Below, piece after piece: positions 10,601-19,094 of a stretch of 64,000 bases of DNA. A program made the position numbers and the translations under genes. Under the pieces are notes generated by a model. That model searched no databases. It was not told the DNA's origin and worked only from the letters and a program-made list of their open reading frames with translations. Where the stretch lies: NCBI RefSeq assembly GCF_024171565.1, contig NZ_JALJZZ010000006.1, positions 212,813 to 276,812 of the forward strand. Reading direction: 5' to 3'. Position 1 is the first letter of the stretch; the number at the start of each line of letters is the position of its first letter. Source of the stretch: Okibacterium sp. HSC-33S16. Lineage in GTDB: Bacteria; Actinomycetota; Actinomycetes; Actinomycetales; Microbacteriaceae.

Positions 10601-11157
10601 AGCTCGAACTGGCCAAGCACGCGTCGACGACAATCACCGACCTGCTCACATCCGACCACACCGAAGACGGCGACACCGTCACCATCGCCGGTTTGACGAC
10701 GAGCGTGCAGCATCGAGTTGCGAAGACCTCGGGCAACCAGTACGGGATGATCCAGGTCGAAGACTTCGGCGGTGAAATCACCGTGATGTTTATGGGTAAG
10801 GCGTACCAAGAATTCGCGCCAACGCTGGTCAACGACTCCGTGGTTGTCGTGCGCGGCCGCGTCAGCATGCGCGACGACGGTATGAACCTGCACGCATACA
10901 GCATCTTCTCGCCCGAGACCGGACAGGGTGGCTCAACCGGTCCGCTCACGCTCACCATGCCGGACTTCCGCGCGACCACAGACGTTGTTACCCAACTTGG
11001 CGGCATCCTCACGCGTCACTCCGGTGATTCTGAGGTGCGATTGAAGCTCGTGCGCGGCGACACAGCGCGCCTGTTTGAGATTCCCTATCCGGTCAAAGTG
11101 ACGCCCGATCTCTTCGGAGAACTGAAGTCGTTGCTGGGGCCGAATTGCCTCGGCTAG
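7639..11157 (+). CDS. dnaE: DNA polymerase III alpha subunit DnaE
   Basis: Replicative DNA polymerase catalytic subunit of 1172 residues, normal for DnaE1. Domains in order: N-terminal PHP domain (HLHVHSEYSML from residue 11), palm with the metal-binding aspartates in PDFDVDFDD (415-423), thumb/fingers, helix-hairpin-helix region, and an OB-fold at about 1010-1090 (TVTIAGLTTSVQH). The PHP metal-ligand histidines appear intact, consistent with a proofreading PHP domain as in mycobacterial DnaE1. The TTG start has GGAGA at 7630-7634 upstream. It follows the rluD gene by 36 nt, the usual actinobacterial order. Confidence 0.97.
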   Translation: MTSSDDSFVHLHVHSEYSMLDGAARVKPLIDAAIAEKMPAVAVTDHGNMFGSFDFWRTATAAGIKPIIGTEAYVTPGTHRSDKTRVRWGSSSQGRDDVSGSGAYTHMTLLSETTEGMHNLFRMSSLASIEGYYFKPRMDRELLSTYAKGVIGTTGCAGGEIQTRLRLGQYDEAKKAAAEFQDIFGKDNFFCEVMDHGIDVERRTMTDLFRLAKELDLPLLATNDLHYTHAHDAKAHAALLCVQSGSTLDDPNRFKFDADEFYLKSAEQMRQLFRDHPEACDNTLAIAERCNVEFNTSASYMPRFPVPAGETEETWFLKEVERGLHVRYPNGIPDDVRTRANYEAGVIVQMGFPGYFLVVSDFIKWSKENGIRVGPGRGSGAGSMVAYAMKITDLDPLVHGLIFERFLNPDRVSMPDFDVDFDDRRRGEVIHYVTEKYGDERVAQIVTYGTIKAKQALKDSSRVLGFPFGMGDKLTKAMPPPVMGKDVPLTGIFDKTHPRYKETVDLRTIVETDPEAKTVFDTALGIENLKRQWGVHAAGVIMSSDPLIDIIPIMKREQDGQIVTQFDYPACESLGLIKMDFLGLRNLTIVSDALDNIESNRGHRIELEELPLDDPGAYELLARGDTLGVFQLDGGPMRSLLRSMKPDNFEDISAVIALYRPGPMGADSHTNYALRKNGLQAITPIHPELEEPLQEILGQTYGLIIYQEQVMSVAQKVAGFSLGQADILRRAMGKKKKSELDKQFEGFSGGMRERGYSDAAVKALWDILLPFSDYAFNKAHSAAYGVVSYWTAYLKAHYPAEYMAALLTSVGDARDKLAVYLNECRRMGIQVLPPDVNQSIGFFAAVGEDIRFGLGAVRNVGFNVVEAIRATREREGEFTSFHDFLRKVPLQVANKRTMESLIKAGAFDSLGATRRGLIEIHEDAVESAVSLKRNEANGQVDLFGGIFELDASAEAIPDRPEWSKKDKLAFERDMLGLYVSDHPLAGLELELAKHASTTITDLLTSDHTEDGDTVTIAGLTTSVQHRVAKTSGNQYGMIQVEDFGGEITVMFMGKAYQEFAPTLVNDSVVVVRGRVSMRDDGMNLHAYSIFSPETGQGGSTGPLTLTMPDFRATTDVVTQLGGILTRHSGDSEVRLKLVRGDTARLFEIPYPVKVTPDLFGELKSLLGPNCLG

Positions 11158-11233
11158 TATCGGCTGCACCCGTTCGGGGTACAGTGGTGCCTCGTCGGAA
11201 TGACCGTGCCCGTCACGGTGATCAAAGGAAACT

Positions 11234-12886
11234 GTGATGAAGAACCCCGAAAACCCGCCCGTCGAACCTCAGCAGCCGCCGGCGCGTGACTCCGGTCAGA
11301 GTGTCGACGATGCAGGGGCCTCATTCCCGGCAGCTCAACCAGCAGAGCATCCTGCGACGTCCGGTCACGAGCCGTACTCGGCTCAACCGTCTGTCCCGCA
11401 GGGTGGCTTCCCAGAGCAGCACCAGTACGTTGCCCGGCCGGGAGTCGGCGAACCGCACCCTGCCCAGGCAGGCCAGCCCCAGCAGTACGGCCAGCCCCAG
11501 CAGTATGCGGCACCTGCTTCCGCATACCCACAGCCGCGGCAATATGGTGCTCCGAATTCCTCGTACCCTCAGCCCCAGCAGTTCGGCACACCGGCACAGC
11601 CGAAGCCGCGCCGTCCGCGTGTCAACGAGAACGGGGTTGCGTATGGTGTGGGTCCGTTCACCCTGCGTGAAGCGATCTTCGTGGCCCTCGCCGCACTCGT
11701 TCTCATCTCCTCCTTCCTCCCGTTCATCGGCGGTGTATATGCCGATCTCTTCGGATACACCAGTCTCTGGGCGCCGGCGCCGTGGCTCGCGATCCCCGGT
11801 GCGCTCCTGCTCGCTGCCGCTGCCGCTCTGATGGTGCTCCGCCGGCTGCAGCCTGCGCGCCGCATTCGGATCGGTTCTCTCTCCGTCGACCAGTTCGCTT
11901 CAGCGATGGCCATCGCGACGGTCGGCTTCTACGTGGGCGCCCTGTTCCTTCTCCTGGGCTTCTCCGCCTGGTTCGGAGGAAACGCGTTCGGCCGCGATGC
12001 CGATGTGATTGTGCCTGGACCCGGCTTGATCCTCGGCCTTATTTTTGCCGTCGCAAGCCTTGTCCCGACGACTTTCGCACCGTTCACAGCGCCGCTCAAG
12101 GACGACTTCGAACGCCGTGAAGACATTTCAGCGCACCCACTTGCCCGAGAGGCGAACCCGGTTCCTCGCCGGCCGCGTTCGGTCCGTCCGGACAGCGCGC
12201 AGCGCGCGGAGGTCCACTCCTACAGCCAGGAGAACACCGGCACGGTGCAACTCACACCGGCAGACGCTCGTCCTGAAGACTTCGCGGCCTACCGCCGAAA
12301 AGGGTGGTCGCCCAAGCCCGCTGGGACGTATGACGAGAGCCTCGGCGGCTTATACGCTGAGCCCAGCACAGGGGAGGCGCGCACGGAGTCGCCCCAGCCA
12401 ACTGAGCCCCCGAGTTCGGCGCAGCCGGCTGCCGGGAGCGACGATCCTCAGCCCCGTCGGAGTGACGACGATGTCGACGAGGTCCATTTCGCCGACGAGC
12501 CTGCTCCCGTGTCAGCGATACGGCACGTCGCCGAGCAGGAAACGCTCGGTGACGCCGAAATACCCACTCCGGAACCAGCAACTCGCTCGTCTGAGCCACC
12601 GCAGGTTGAAGAGCCGGCCGAAACCGAAACGTCACGGATCGATGACTCTGTGCCTGACGCCGCGGCCTCAGCCGCTACGCCGCCGGCAGTGTCCGCCCAG
12701 CCGTTCTGGGTCTACTCACCGGTGCCCCTTCCCGTCGTGGACGAAACATCGGGACAGACGGTGTTCGAGATCGGACCCAGCGCGTGGGCGCTTGCCATCG
12801 TCGACCGCGGCAGTGAACTTGTCATCCGCCATGACGACGGACGGGTTGGCGTCCTCCGTCAGCTCGGCGGGATCATGCGAGGTTAG
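11234..12886 (+). CDS. Actinobacterial Pro/Gln-rich four-TM membrane protein of unknown function
   Basis: Unrecognised 550-residue protein. The N-terminus (1-135) is Pro/Gln/Ala-rich with repeated PQQYG-type units at about 80-120. Four membrane segments follow at about 146-172, 183-202, 222-247 and 260-284. After that comes an acidic, proline-rich low-complexity region (about 300-485) and a short folded-looking C-terminal segment (about 490-550, starting FWVYSPVPLPV). Two starts are possible, GTG at 11234 or ATG at 11237; AAAGGAA at 11225-11231 fits the ATG slightly better. A small hairpin (ACCGTG 11203-11208 / CACGGT 11214-11219) precedes it. Its stop overlaps the convergent flavin reductase stop by 3 nt. 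Confidence 0.75.
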   Translation: MMKNPENPPVEPQQPPARDSGQSVDDAGASFPAAQPAEHPATSGHEPYSAQPSVPQGGFPEQHQYVARPGVGEPHPAQAGQPQQYGQPQQYAAPASAYPQPRQYGAPNSSYPQPQQFGTPAQPKPRRPRVNENGVAYGVGPFTLREAIFVALAALVLISSFLPFIGGVYADLFGYTSLWAPAPWLAIPGALLLAAAAALMVLRRLQPARRIRIGSLSVDQFASAMAIATVGFYVGALFLLLGFSAWFGGNAFGRDADVIVPGPGLILGLIFAVASLVPTTFAPFTAPLKDDFERREDISAHPLAREANPVPRRPRSVRPDSAQRAEVHSYSQENTGTVQLTPADARPEDFAAYRRKGWSPKPAGTYDESLGGLYAEPSTGEARTESPQPTEPPSSAQPAAGSDDPQPRRSDDDVDEVHFADEPAPVSAIRHVAEQETLGDAEIPTPEPATRSSEPPQVEEPAETETSRIDDSVPDAAASAATPPAVSAQPFWVYSPVPLPVVDETSGQTVFEIGPSAWALAIVDRGSELVIRHDDGRVGVLRQLGGIMRG

Positions 12887-13377
12887 GCAACTTCGCCCGG
12901 GCGCAGGTACTGGCGCTCATGGTAGAGCAGGGGGGCGTCGTCGGCGCCGACATCGCCGCCCTCGATCTGCACGACGACCACGACACTGTTGTGGACGGGG
13001 AATCGTTCGATGATGCGCCCGACCATCCACGTGGTGACGTTGTCGAGGACCGGCAGCCCATGCGCTCCCTCATGCCAGTGTTCGCCGACAAAGCGCGACG
13101 CGTTGTCGCCGCTCATGATTTCAGCAAGCGACCGGTTTCGCGCCCCAAGCATGTGAATGACCAGTCGCTCGGTCTCAGCGATGGCGGGCCAACTGCTCGC
13201 GCTTCGCGCCATGTTGAAGGTGGCCAGGGGAGGCACGGCGCTCAACGAAGCGAGCGACGTTGCCGTGAACCCCACCGGTTTTCCCTGGGCATCCAAGGCC
13301 GTGATGGCTGCGACTCCCGCAGCATGCCGACGGAAAGCGGCTTTGAACGCTTCGAGATCGTCCTGCATGGGGTTCAT
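12883..13377 (-). CDS. Flavin reductase family protein
   Basis: Flavin reductase-like (split-barrel, FMN-binding) domain protein that reduces flavins with NAD(P)H, usually for a partner monooxygenase. Of 164 residues; family pattern RHAAGVAAITALDAQGKPVG at the N-terminus, then TATSLASLSAVPPL and a middle segment ending GEHWHEGAHGLPVL. The start chosen is ATG (MNPMQDD) at 13377, with AAGGAA upstream; a longer frame to 13473 would overlap the hisD promoter and start. It is convergent with the upstream membrane protein and divergent from hisD. No monooxygenase partner is nearby. Confidence 0.86.
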   Translation of the reverse strand: MNPMQDDLEAFKAAFRRHAAGVAAITALDAQGKPVGFTATSLASLSAVPPLATFNMARSASSWPAIAETERLVIHMLGARNRSLAEIMSGDNASRFVGEHWHEGAHGLPVLDNVTTWMVGRIIERFPVHNSVVVVVQIEGGDVGADDAPLLYHERQYLRPGEVA

Positions 13378-13411
13378 CGTATGTTGAGTTCCTTTCAGCT
13401 GCGCCGAATGC

Positions 13412-13439
13412 CTGACCTTGCGACGTCGGGCGATAGGCT
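13412..13439 (+). promoter_or_regulatory. Putative hisD promoter, leaderless type
   Basis: CTGACC (13412-13417) and TAGGCT (13434-13439) are separated by 16 nt. TAGGCT ends only 9 nt before the ATG of hisD (13449), so transcription would begin at or within a few nt of the start codon. No ribosome-binding site is present, consistent with a leaderless mRNA as is frequent in actinobacteria. Judged by eye only. Confidence 0.4.
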
Positions 13440-13448
13440 GGTATCGCC

Positions 13449-14765
13449 ATGATCCAGAGCACAATCCACACACTCGACCTGCGCGGTCTTCAGCCTACTC
13501 GCGCTGAACTACTGAACCTCATCCCTCGACCTGTCGTGAATATTGCGGTAGCGAGCGAAGCCGCTGAACGACTCATCAGCGAGGTGCGACGTGACGGCGA
13601 GGTGGCCCTCCAGCGCCACGCGGCCGCCTTCGATCGCGTCGAAAACGTTCAGGTGCGTGTCGAACCAGCCGAGATTGCCGCGGCTGTCGCTGGTCTGGAT
13701 CCCGAGGTGCGCAGCGCTCTCGAAGCGTCGATCGACCGTGTGCGTCGCGCGAGCGAATCTCAACTGCACTCTCCGGTGACTACGACGCTGAGCCCCGGCG
13801 CATCAGTGCACCAGCGCTGGCAGCCCGTCGACCGCGTCGGACTTTACGTTCCGGGCGGGAAAGCGGCCCTGTCCTCGAGCGTGGTCATGAATGTCGTCCC
13901 GGCGCAAGTCGCCGGTGTTCCCTCCATTGCACTGGCCTCTCCGGCGCAGAGCGACTTCGGCGGGCGCGTGCACCCCACAATTCTTGGAGCGGCCGGTCTG
14001 CTCGGAATCGACGAGGTGTACGTCATGGGTGGGGCGAGTGCGATTGGCGCACTGGCTTACGGCGTCCCCTCCCTCGGACTCGAACCGGTTGACGTGGTCA
14101 CCGGCCCTGGGAACATCTACGTCGCGGCGGCTAAACGCCTGGTGCGCGGCGTCGTCGGCATCGACTCCGAAGCCGGCACCACCGAGATCCTCGTCATCGC
14201 GGACGCGAGTGCGAACGCGCGCTTCGTCGCGGCGGACCTGATCAGCCAGGCCGAACACGACGAGGCTGCGGCGTCACTTCTCGTCACGACATCGGCAGAC
14301 TTTGCTGCCCAGGTGGTTCGTGAGCTGGACGAGCAAGCAGCTGTTACCCCCAATTCCGCTCGAGTGCGCGAAGCCCTCGGTGGTCAGCAGTCCGCCATTG
14401 TCCTTGTGGACGACCTCGCCACGGCTGCCCGGTTCAGCAACGCTTACGGTCCCGAACACCTCGAGATCCAGACCGAGGACAACAGCGCTGTGCTCAGCAC
14501 GATCACGAGTGCCGGTGCCATTTTCCTGGGCGCCCACTCGCCGGTCAGTGTCGGCGACTACCTCGCCGGTTCTAACCATGTGCTGCCCACCGGCGGTCAG
14601 GCCCGGTTCTCGTCAGGGCTGGGGGCGTACACGTTCCTGCGCCCGCAGCAGATCATTGACTATGGCCGCGATGCGCTCGAAGAGGTCGCTGCCCAGGTTG
14701 TTGCGCTCAGTGGCGCAGAAGCGCTGCCCGCACACGGTGCCGCCGTCACCGTGCGATTCTCCTAG
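13449..14765 (+). CDS. hisD: Histidinol dehydrogenase HisD
   Basis: Catalyses the last two steps of histidine synthesis, oxidising L-histidinol to L-histidine with two NAD. The 438-residue protein is full length and contains the family signature around [16 protein letters not shown], the QAEHDE catalytic segment and [10 protein letters not shown]. The other his genes are not in the window. It is followed by nrdR 46 nt downstream on the same strand. In many actinobacteria dnaE and hisD are close together, as here. Confidence 0.96.
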   Translation: MIQSTIHTLDLRGLQPTRAELLNLIPRPVVNIAVASEAAERLISEVRRDGEVALQRHAAAFDRVENVQVRVEPAEIAAAVAGLDPEVRSALEASIDRVRRASESQLHSPVTTTLSPGASVHQRWQPVDRVGLYVPGGKAALSSSVVMNVVPAQVAGVPSIALASPAQSDFGGRVHPTILGAAGLLGIDEVYVMGGASAIGALAYGVPSLGLEPVDVVTGPGNIYVAAAKRLVRGVVGIDSEAGTTEILVIADASANARFVAADLISQAEHDEAAASLLVTTSADFAAQVVRELDEQAAVTPNSARVREALGGQQSAIVLVDDLATAARFSNAYGPEHLEIQTEDNSAVLSTITSAGAIFLGAHSPVSVGDYLAGSNHVLPTGGQARFSSGLGAYTFLRPQQIIDYGRDALEEVAAQVVALSGAEALPAHGAAVTVRFS

Positions 14766-14811
14766 GCGTTGTCCGAACCGCGCGAAGCATCCGTTACCAG
14801 CTGGAGTCCTC

Positions 14812-15300
14812 ATGTTCTGTCCTTTCTGCCGTCACCCCGATTCGCGCGTCATCGACTCCCGCACCAGCGACGACGGGCTTTCCATTCGACGCCGGCGTCA
14901 ATGCCCCGAATGCGGACGTCGCTTCAGCACGACCGAAACCGCGAGCCTCAACGTGATCAAGCGGTCCGGTGTGGTCGAGCCGTTCTCGCGGGACAAGGTG
15001 GTCTCCGGTGTGCGCAAGGCCTGCCAGGGCCGGCCGGTCACCGACTCTGACCTCGCCGTTCTCGCCCAGAAGGTCGAGGAGTCGATTCGCCAGACCGGCA
15101 CCAGCCAGATCGATGCCAACGAAATCGGGCTGGCCATCCTCACCCCGCTGCGGGAACTCGATGAGGTCGCCTACCTGCGCTTCGCGAGCGTGTACCAGGC
15201 GTTCGACTCGCTGGAAGACTTTGAAGCAGCCATCGCCTTGCTGCGCGTTGAGCATGCCTCCGGCGCGGCAGCCGAGACGACGGGCAGTGTCGAGGGCTGA
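14812..15300 (+). CDS. nrdR: Transcriptional repressor NrdR
   Basis: Zinc-ribbon/ATP-cone repressor of ribonucleotide reductase genes. The 162-residue product begins [17 protein letters not shown]; the zinc ligands are the CPFC and CPEC pairs, followed by an ATP-cone domain (about 46-140). The ATG at 14812 has GGAG 6 nt upstream and matches the invariant NrdR N-terminus, so longer upstream frames are discarded. Its stop overlaps the start of pyrD (TGATG). The nrd genes it would control lie outside the window. Confidence 0.95.
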   Translation: MFCPFCRHPDSRVIDSRTSDDGLSIRRRRQCPECGRRFSTTETASLNVIKRSGVVEPFSRDKVVSGVRKACQGRPVTDSDLAVLAQKVEESIRQTGTSQIDANEIGLAILTPLRELDEVAYLRFASVYQAFDSLEDFEAAIALLRVEHASGAAAETTGSVEG

Positions 15301-16331
15301 TGTACCCCTTCTTCTTTGCAACGGTCCTGTCGAAGCTCGACCCTGAGTTCGCTCACCACCTTGCCTTCGACGTGATTCGCGCTCTTCCCAAACTGCGACT
15401 CTCGTCGGCGATCCGGAAGCACACCCGCCCGACTACCGACCTCAGCGTGTCGACCCTCGGGCTCACCTTTCCCACGCCGTTCGGTGTCGCTGCTGGCTTT
15501 GACAAAGATGGCAAGGCCGTCATCGGGCTGGGGCTTCTCGGCTTCGGCCACGTGGAGGTCGGTACGTTGACCGCGCACTCCCAGCCCGGCAATCCGACAC
15601 CACGGTTGTTCCGCCTGGTCCGCGATCGCGCCGTGATTAACCGCATGGGCTTTAACAATGGTGGAGCGGCGGATGCTTCGAAGCGGCTGAGCAAAATTCG
15701 TCACGTCGCACACCGCCCGGTGCTCGGAGTCAACATTGGCAAGAGCCGGGTCGTGAAGGTCGATAACGCTATCGACGATTACCTCACCAGCACGAAGTTG
15801 CTTGCCCCGGTCGCCGATTACCTGGTAGTCAACGTCAGCTCGCCGAACACCCCGGGCTTGCGTGGACTGCAAGAGCTCGACAAGCTCGCGCCGCTCCTCA
15901 CCGCGGTGAAGGCGGAAGCCGGATCGACCCCGCTCCTGGTGAAGATCGCCCCCGACTTGAGCGACGATGAGGTCGTGCGCATCGCCGAACTGGTTGTTTC
16001 GCGCGGGCTCGACGGCATCATCGCCACTAACACCACGATCTCGCGCAACGGACTGGTGAGCGACCGGGCCGTCATTGACGCAGCGGGTGCAGGTGGGCTG
16101 TCCGGGGCTCCGCTCGCCGCACGCTCACTCGAGGTACTGCGGGTGATCCGACGGGTCGTGCCGAGTTCCCTCTGCGTCATCTCTGTCGGGGGAGTGTCAA
16201 CGGCTGACGATGTCGCCGAGCGCCTCGATGCCGGAGCCACCCTCGTGCAGGGATACTCGGCGTTTTTGTACCTCGGGCCGTTGTGGGCACGCCAGATCAA
16301 CCGAGGGCTCTCGCGTCTCCGAGCCCACTAA
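15300..16331 (+). CDS. pyrD: Quinone-dependent dihydroorotate dehydrogenase (class 2) PyrD
   Basis: Oxidises dihydroorotate to orotate in pyrimidine synthesis, passing electrons to membrane quinone. The 343-residue protein has the class 2 N-terminal membrane-associating extension ([16 protein letters not shown]), the FMN barrel with GVAAGFDKDGKAV, the catalytic-serine loop NVSSPNTPGLRGLQ and the late motif ATLVQGYSAF. It starts on the last base of nrdR. A bidirectional terminator follows. Confidence 0.96.
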   Translation: MYPFFFATVLSKLDPEFAHHLAFDVIRALPKLRLSSAIRKHTRPTTDLSVSTLGLTFPTPFGVAAGFDKDGKAVIGLGLLGFGHVEVGTLTAHSQPGNPTPRLFRLVRDRAVINRMGFNNGGAADASKRLSKIRHVAHRPVLGVNIGKSRVVKVDNAIDDYLTSTKLLAPVADYLVVNVSSPNTPGLRGLQELDKLAPLLTAVKAEAGSTPLLVKIAPDLSDDEVVRIAELVVSRGLDGIIATNTTISRNGLVSDRAVIDAAGAGGLSGAPLAARSLEVLRVIRRVVPSSLCVISVGGVSTADDVAERLDAGATLVQGYSAFLYLGPLWARQINRGLSRLRAH

Positions 16332-16352
16332 CCGCACGCGCATGACACGCAA

Positions 16353-16384
16353 AACCGCCTCACCGGAATTCCGATGAGGCGGTT
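16353..16384. terminator. Bidirectional terminator between pyrD and DUF3043 gene
   Basis: AACCGCCTCA (16353-16362) pairs with TGAGGCGGTT (16375-16384). The inner bases CGG/CCG add further pairing around an AATT loop. It lies between two convergent genes, with an A run before the plus-strand stem, which would be the T run for the minus-strand transcript. Confidence 0.8.
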
Positions 16385-16401
16385 CTCGATCTGAGAGTGA
16401 G

Positions 16402-16992
16402 TTACGCCGGGTAGTTGCCGCGCTTGACCTGCGGCTTCGGCAAGCGCAGTGCACGTAGCTGGAGGGCGCGCATGCCGGCGTACCAGCGAACTCCCCGCTC
16501 ATCCTTGTCGGCGCCGAACTTCGCGCGAAGCTTCTTGCGAACGGTGAAGCCCAGGAATACGCAGTCGGCCAGGGCGATGATGAAGAACGCCCACAGTGCG
16601 AGCATGCCGTACACCTGAATCTCAGGAGACGGAATGAAGGTCAGGATGATGACGACGAACATCACCGGAATGAGGAATTCGCCGACGCTGAACCGGGCGT
16701 CAACATAGTCACGCACCCAGCGCTTCTGCGGACCGCGGTCCTTCTGAGGCAGGTAACGCTCGTCGCCAGCGGCAAGCCCGAGTCGCTGCTTCTCCCGTTG
16801 CTCAGCCAGCTTCGCGCGCGCGGCCTGCTTCGCCTCTTTGCGATCTCCGGGCACGAGCGGACGCTTGTTGAGTGCTTCCCGCTCCTTGCGCGTGGGAGTG
16901 GGGCGCCCCTTGCCGGCGGCGATTCGTTCTGCCGTCTGCTCAGGGGTTTCGATGGTGGGCTCGGCGGGCGAGCCGGGAGTGTGTTTGGTCAC
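16402..16992 (-). CDS. DUF3043 family membrane protein
   Basis: Actinobacteria-specific DUF3043 protein of 196 residues with no known function. The N-terminal half is basic and charged (GKGRPTPTRKERE and a Lys/Arg/Ala-rich helix). Two membrane segments follow, LIPVMFVVIILTFIP and LALWAFFIIALADCVFLGF, and then a basic tail. The GTG at 16992 is chosen because AAGGA lies 6 nt upstream; the open frame extends further but runs into the divergent peptidase promoter. It is divergent from the M20 peptidase gene, an arrangement common in actinobacteria. Confidence 0.82.
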   Translation of the reverse strand: MTKHTPGSPAEPTIETPEQTAERIAAGKGRPTPTRKEREALNKRPLVPGDRKEAKQAARAKLAEQREKQRLGLAAGDERYLPQKDRGPQKRWVRDYVDARFSVGEFLIPVMFVVIILTFIPSPEIQVYGMLALWAFFIIALADCVFLGFTVRKKLRAKFGADKDERGVRWYAGMRALQLRALRLPKPQVKRGNYPA

Positions 16993-17018
16993 GGTGGGTC
17001 CTTGCGCTGGATACCTCT

Positions 17019-17024
17019 TAAGAT
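17019..17024 (+). promoter_or_regulatory. Putative -10 element of a leaderless dipeptidase mRNA
   Basis: TAAGAT ends 7 nt before the ATG at 17032, and there is no ribosome-binding site. This is the spacing expected of a leaderless transcript. No convincing -35 was seen. Confidence 0.35.
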
Positions 17025-17031
17025 TACCTGC

Positions 17032-18450
17032 ATGACCTCTCCCGCGGAAAACTCCACAGAACAGCCGAAGACTCTCGATACCGACATCACCGCCGCTGTG
17101 CAGGGGCAGCTGCCGTCGACGATCGCTGACCTGTCTCGCCTCGTGCGAATCCCGAGCGTGTCGTGGGCTGCCTTTGATCCGTCGCACGTTCGTGCGAGCG
17201 CTGAAGCTGTCGCCGCGTTAGCTGAGGAGACGGGGCTCTTCGAGTCCGTCGCCATCAAGCAGGCCGCGATCGACGACACGCAGGAACTTGGCCAGCCGGC
17301 TGTCATAGCCAGGCGCGCGGCTCGCAATGGAGCGCCGACCGTGCTGCTCTACGCGCACCACGACGTTCAGCCTCCGGGAAAAGACGAGGACTGGGATTCC
17401 CACCCGTTCGAGCCGACCGTTCGCGGCGACCGCATTTACGGACGCGGTGCTGCCGACGACAAGGCCGGTGTCATGGCCCACATTGCGTCTCTCCGAGCCC
17501 TCAAGGACGTCCTCGGTGCCGACTTCGACCTGGGGCTCGCGCTCTTCATCGAGGGCGAAGAGGAGTTCGGCTCGCGCTCATTCGCGAACTTCCTGGTCGA
17601 GAATAAGGACGCCCTCGCGGCCGACGCGATCATCGTCGCTGACTCAAACAACTGGGACGAGGTCACCCCAGCCATCACTGTCGGGCTCCGTGGAAACGTC
17701 ACCTTCCGGCTCACCGTCCGCACCCTGGAGCACGCGTCACACTCCGGCATGTTCGGGGGAGCGGTTCCCGATGCCATGCTGGCCACCATTCGGCTGCTCA
17801 ACAGCTTCTGGGACGAGGCGGGCTCGGTCGCCGTGAACGGACTGACGAGCTACGACGGACAAACCCCTGACTACTCCGAAGAACAGCTCCGTTCCGAAAC
17901 CGGACTGCTGCCCGGAGTGTCCCCCCTCGGCACCGGCTCTTTCCTGTCCCGCATCTGGAACCAGCCCTCGATCACCGTGACCGGCATCGATGCGCCGAGC
18001 GTCGCAAGCGCATCGAACACCCTCTCACCCGCGGTTTCGGTCAAGGTCAGCGTGCGTATCGCTCCTGGACAGGATGCAACGGATGCCGCGAGCGCGCTGC
18101 GAGCGCACGTCGCGTCGAACACTCCATTTGGAGCGGAGGTTGTGATCGACGATCTCGATCTCGGTAACCCATTCCTCGTGGACACCTCCGGTCCGGCATT
18201 CGGCGAAGCGAAGCGCGCGATGAAAGACGCGTGGGGAGTGGACGCTGTGGAGCTGGGTGTCGGCGGATCGATCCCGTTCATCGCGGATCTCGTACGGGTT
18301 TTTCCGTCGGCCGAGATCCTCGTCACCGGCGTCGAAGATCCGCACTCACGAGCGCATAGCCCGAATGAGTCGCTTCACCTCGGAGTGTTCGCCCGGTCCG
18401 TGCTCTCAGAGGCGCTCCTGCTCGCGCGACTCAACGCCACGGCGCGCTGA
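17032..18450 (+). CDS. M20 family zinc dipeptidase/peptidase
   Basis: Metal-dependent peptidase of the M20 family (dipeptidase or carboxypeptidase type), 472 residues. The metal-binding motifs are visible: YAHHDVQPPG, GRGAADDKAG, FIEGEEEFGS and the late DPHSRAHSPNES. A dimerisation lid domain interrupts the catalytic domain as usual. The ATG at 17032 (MTSPAENSTE) is used; the longer open frame back to 16798 covers the divergent DUF3043 gene. Likely role is cytoplasmic peptide turnover; the substrate is unknown. Confidence 0.88.
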   Translation: MTSPAENSTEQPKTLDTDITAAVQGQLPSTIADLSRLVRIPSVSWAAFDPSHVRASAEAVAALAEETGLFESVAIKQAAIDDTQELGQPAVIARRAARNGAPTVLLYAHHDVQPPGKDEDWDSHPFEPTVRGDRIYGRGAADDKAGVMAHIASLRALKDVLGADFDLGLALFIEGEEEFGSRSFANFLVENKDALAADAIIVADSNNWDEVTPAITVGLRGNVTFRLTVRTLEHASHSGMFGGAVPDAMLATIRLLNSFWDEAGSVAVNGLTSYDGQTPDYSEEQLRSETGLLPGVSPLGTGSFLSRIWNQPSITVTGIDAPSVASASNTLSPAVSVKVSVRIAPGQDATDAASALRAHVASNTPFGAEVVIDDLDLGNPFLVDTSGPAFGEAKRAMKDAWGVDAVELGVGGSIPFIADLVRVFPSAEILVTGVEDPHSRAHSPNESLHLGVFARSVLSEALLLARLNATAR

Positions 18451-18552
18451 GCAACGGCGCGAACCGACTCTGCCCATCACAGGGATTTGCCCGGTTGAGG
18501 GATTACACTGAAGCCAGATTTGAACCATGCTTGACCACGATCGAGGAGAGTC

Positions 18553-18921
18553 ATGAGCGACACAACGCTGACATCCACCCTGCCCACCACGTCCGCACAC
18601 GGTGTCGGCCTGAGCGATGCCGCAGCCGCAAAGGTAAAGAGTCTCCTCGAGCAGGAGGGTCGCGACGACCTTCGCCTCCGTGTGGCAGTGCAGCCCGGCG
18701 GCTGCTCCGGACTGATCTACCAGCTGTACTTTGATGAGCGCGTGCTCGACGGTGACGCAACCGTTGACTTCAACGGCGTCGAAGTTATCGTTGACAAGAT
18801 GAGTGTTCCCTACCTCGACGGCGCTTCGATCGACTTCGAAGACACCATCCAGAAGCAGGGATTCACCATCGATAACCCCAACGCTGGCGGTAGCTGCGCG
18901 TGCGGAGACAGCTTCCACTAG
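18553..18921 (+). CDS. erpA: A-type iron-sulfur cluster carrier (ErpA/HesB family)
   Basis: Delivers Fe-S clusters to apoproteins. The 122-residue protein carries the three A-type cysteines: C51 (QPGGCSG) and C115/C117 (GGSCACGD). GAGGAGAG lies just upstream of the ATG. In actinobacteria this gene regularly sits upstream of ctaC, as here, so a link to maturation of the Rieske protein QcrA is attractive but is only inferred from context. Confidence 0.92.
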   Translation: MSDTTLTSTLPTTSAHGVGLSDAAAAKVKSLLEQEGRDDLRLRVAVQPGGCSGLIYQLYFDERVLDGDATVDFNGVEVIVDKMSVPYLDGASIDFEDTIQKQGFTIDNPNAGGSCACGDSFH

Positions 18922-18942
18922 GCGCTTTTTCAGGAATTTGTG

Positions 18943-18974
18943 CAGGGGACACGCCAGATCTGGCGTGTCCCCTG
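18943..18974. terminator. Perfect 32-nt palindrome after erpA
   Basis: CAGGGGACACGCCAGA (18943-18958) is followed at once by its exact reverse complement TCTGGCGTGTCCCCTG (18959-18974), with no spacer. It can form a long stem between erpA and ctaC. No T run follows, so termination is probable but not certain; a dimeric operator or an imperfect intrinsic terminator are alternatives. Confidence 0.55.
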
Positions 18975-19052
18975 GCGCATTTAACCCGCAGCGACCGGCG
19001 GAAATCGGGCCATGACGGTGCAAATGGTCGAGAGCGGTAGCCCCATTCGGGC

Positions 19053-19058
19053 TAGACT
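19053..19058 (+). promoter_or_regulatory. Putative -10 of the ctaC-ctaD-ctaF promoter
   Basis: TAGACT within GGGCTAGACTAAAAG lies about 37 nt before the GTG of ctaC, in the only gap ahead of the oxidase operon. The AAAGG ribosome-binding site is at 19084-19088. A -35 box is not clear. Confidence 0.35.
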
Positions 19059-19094
19059 AAAAGCTGAAACAACACTGTCATCGAAAGGTCCCAG

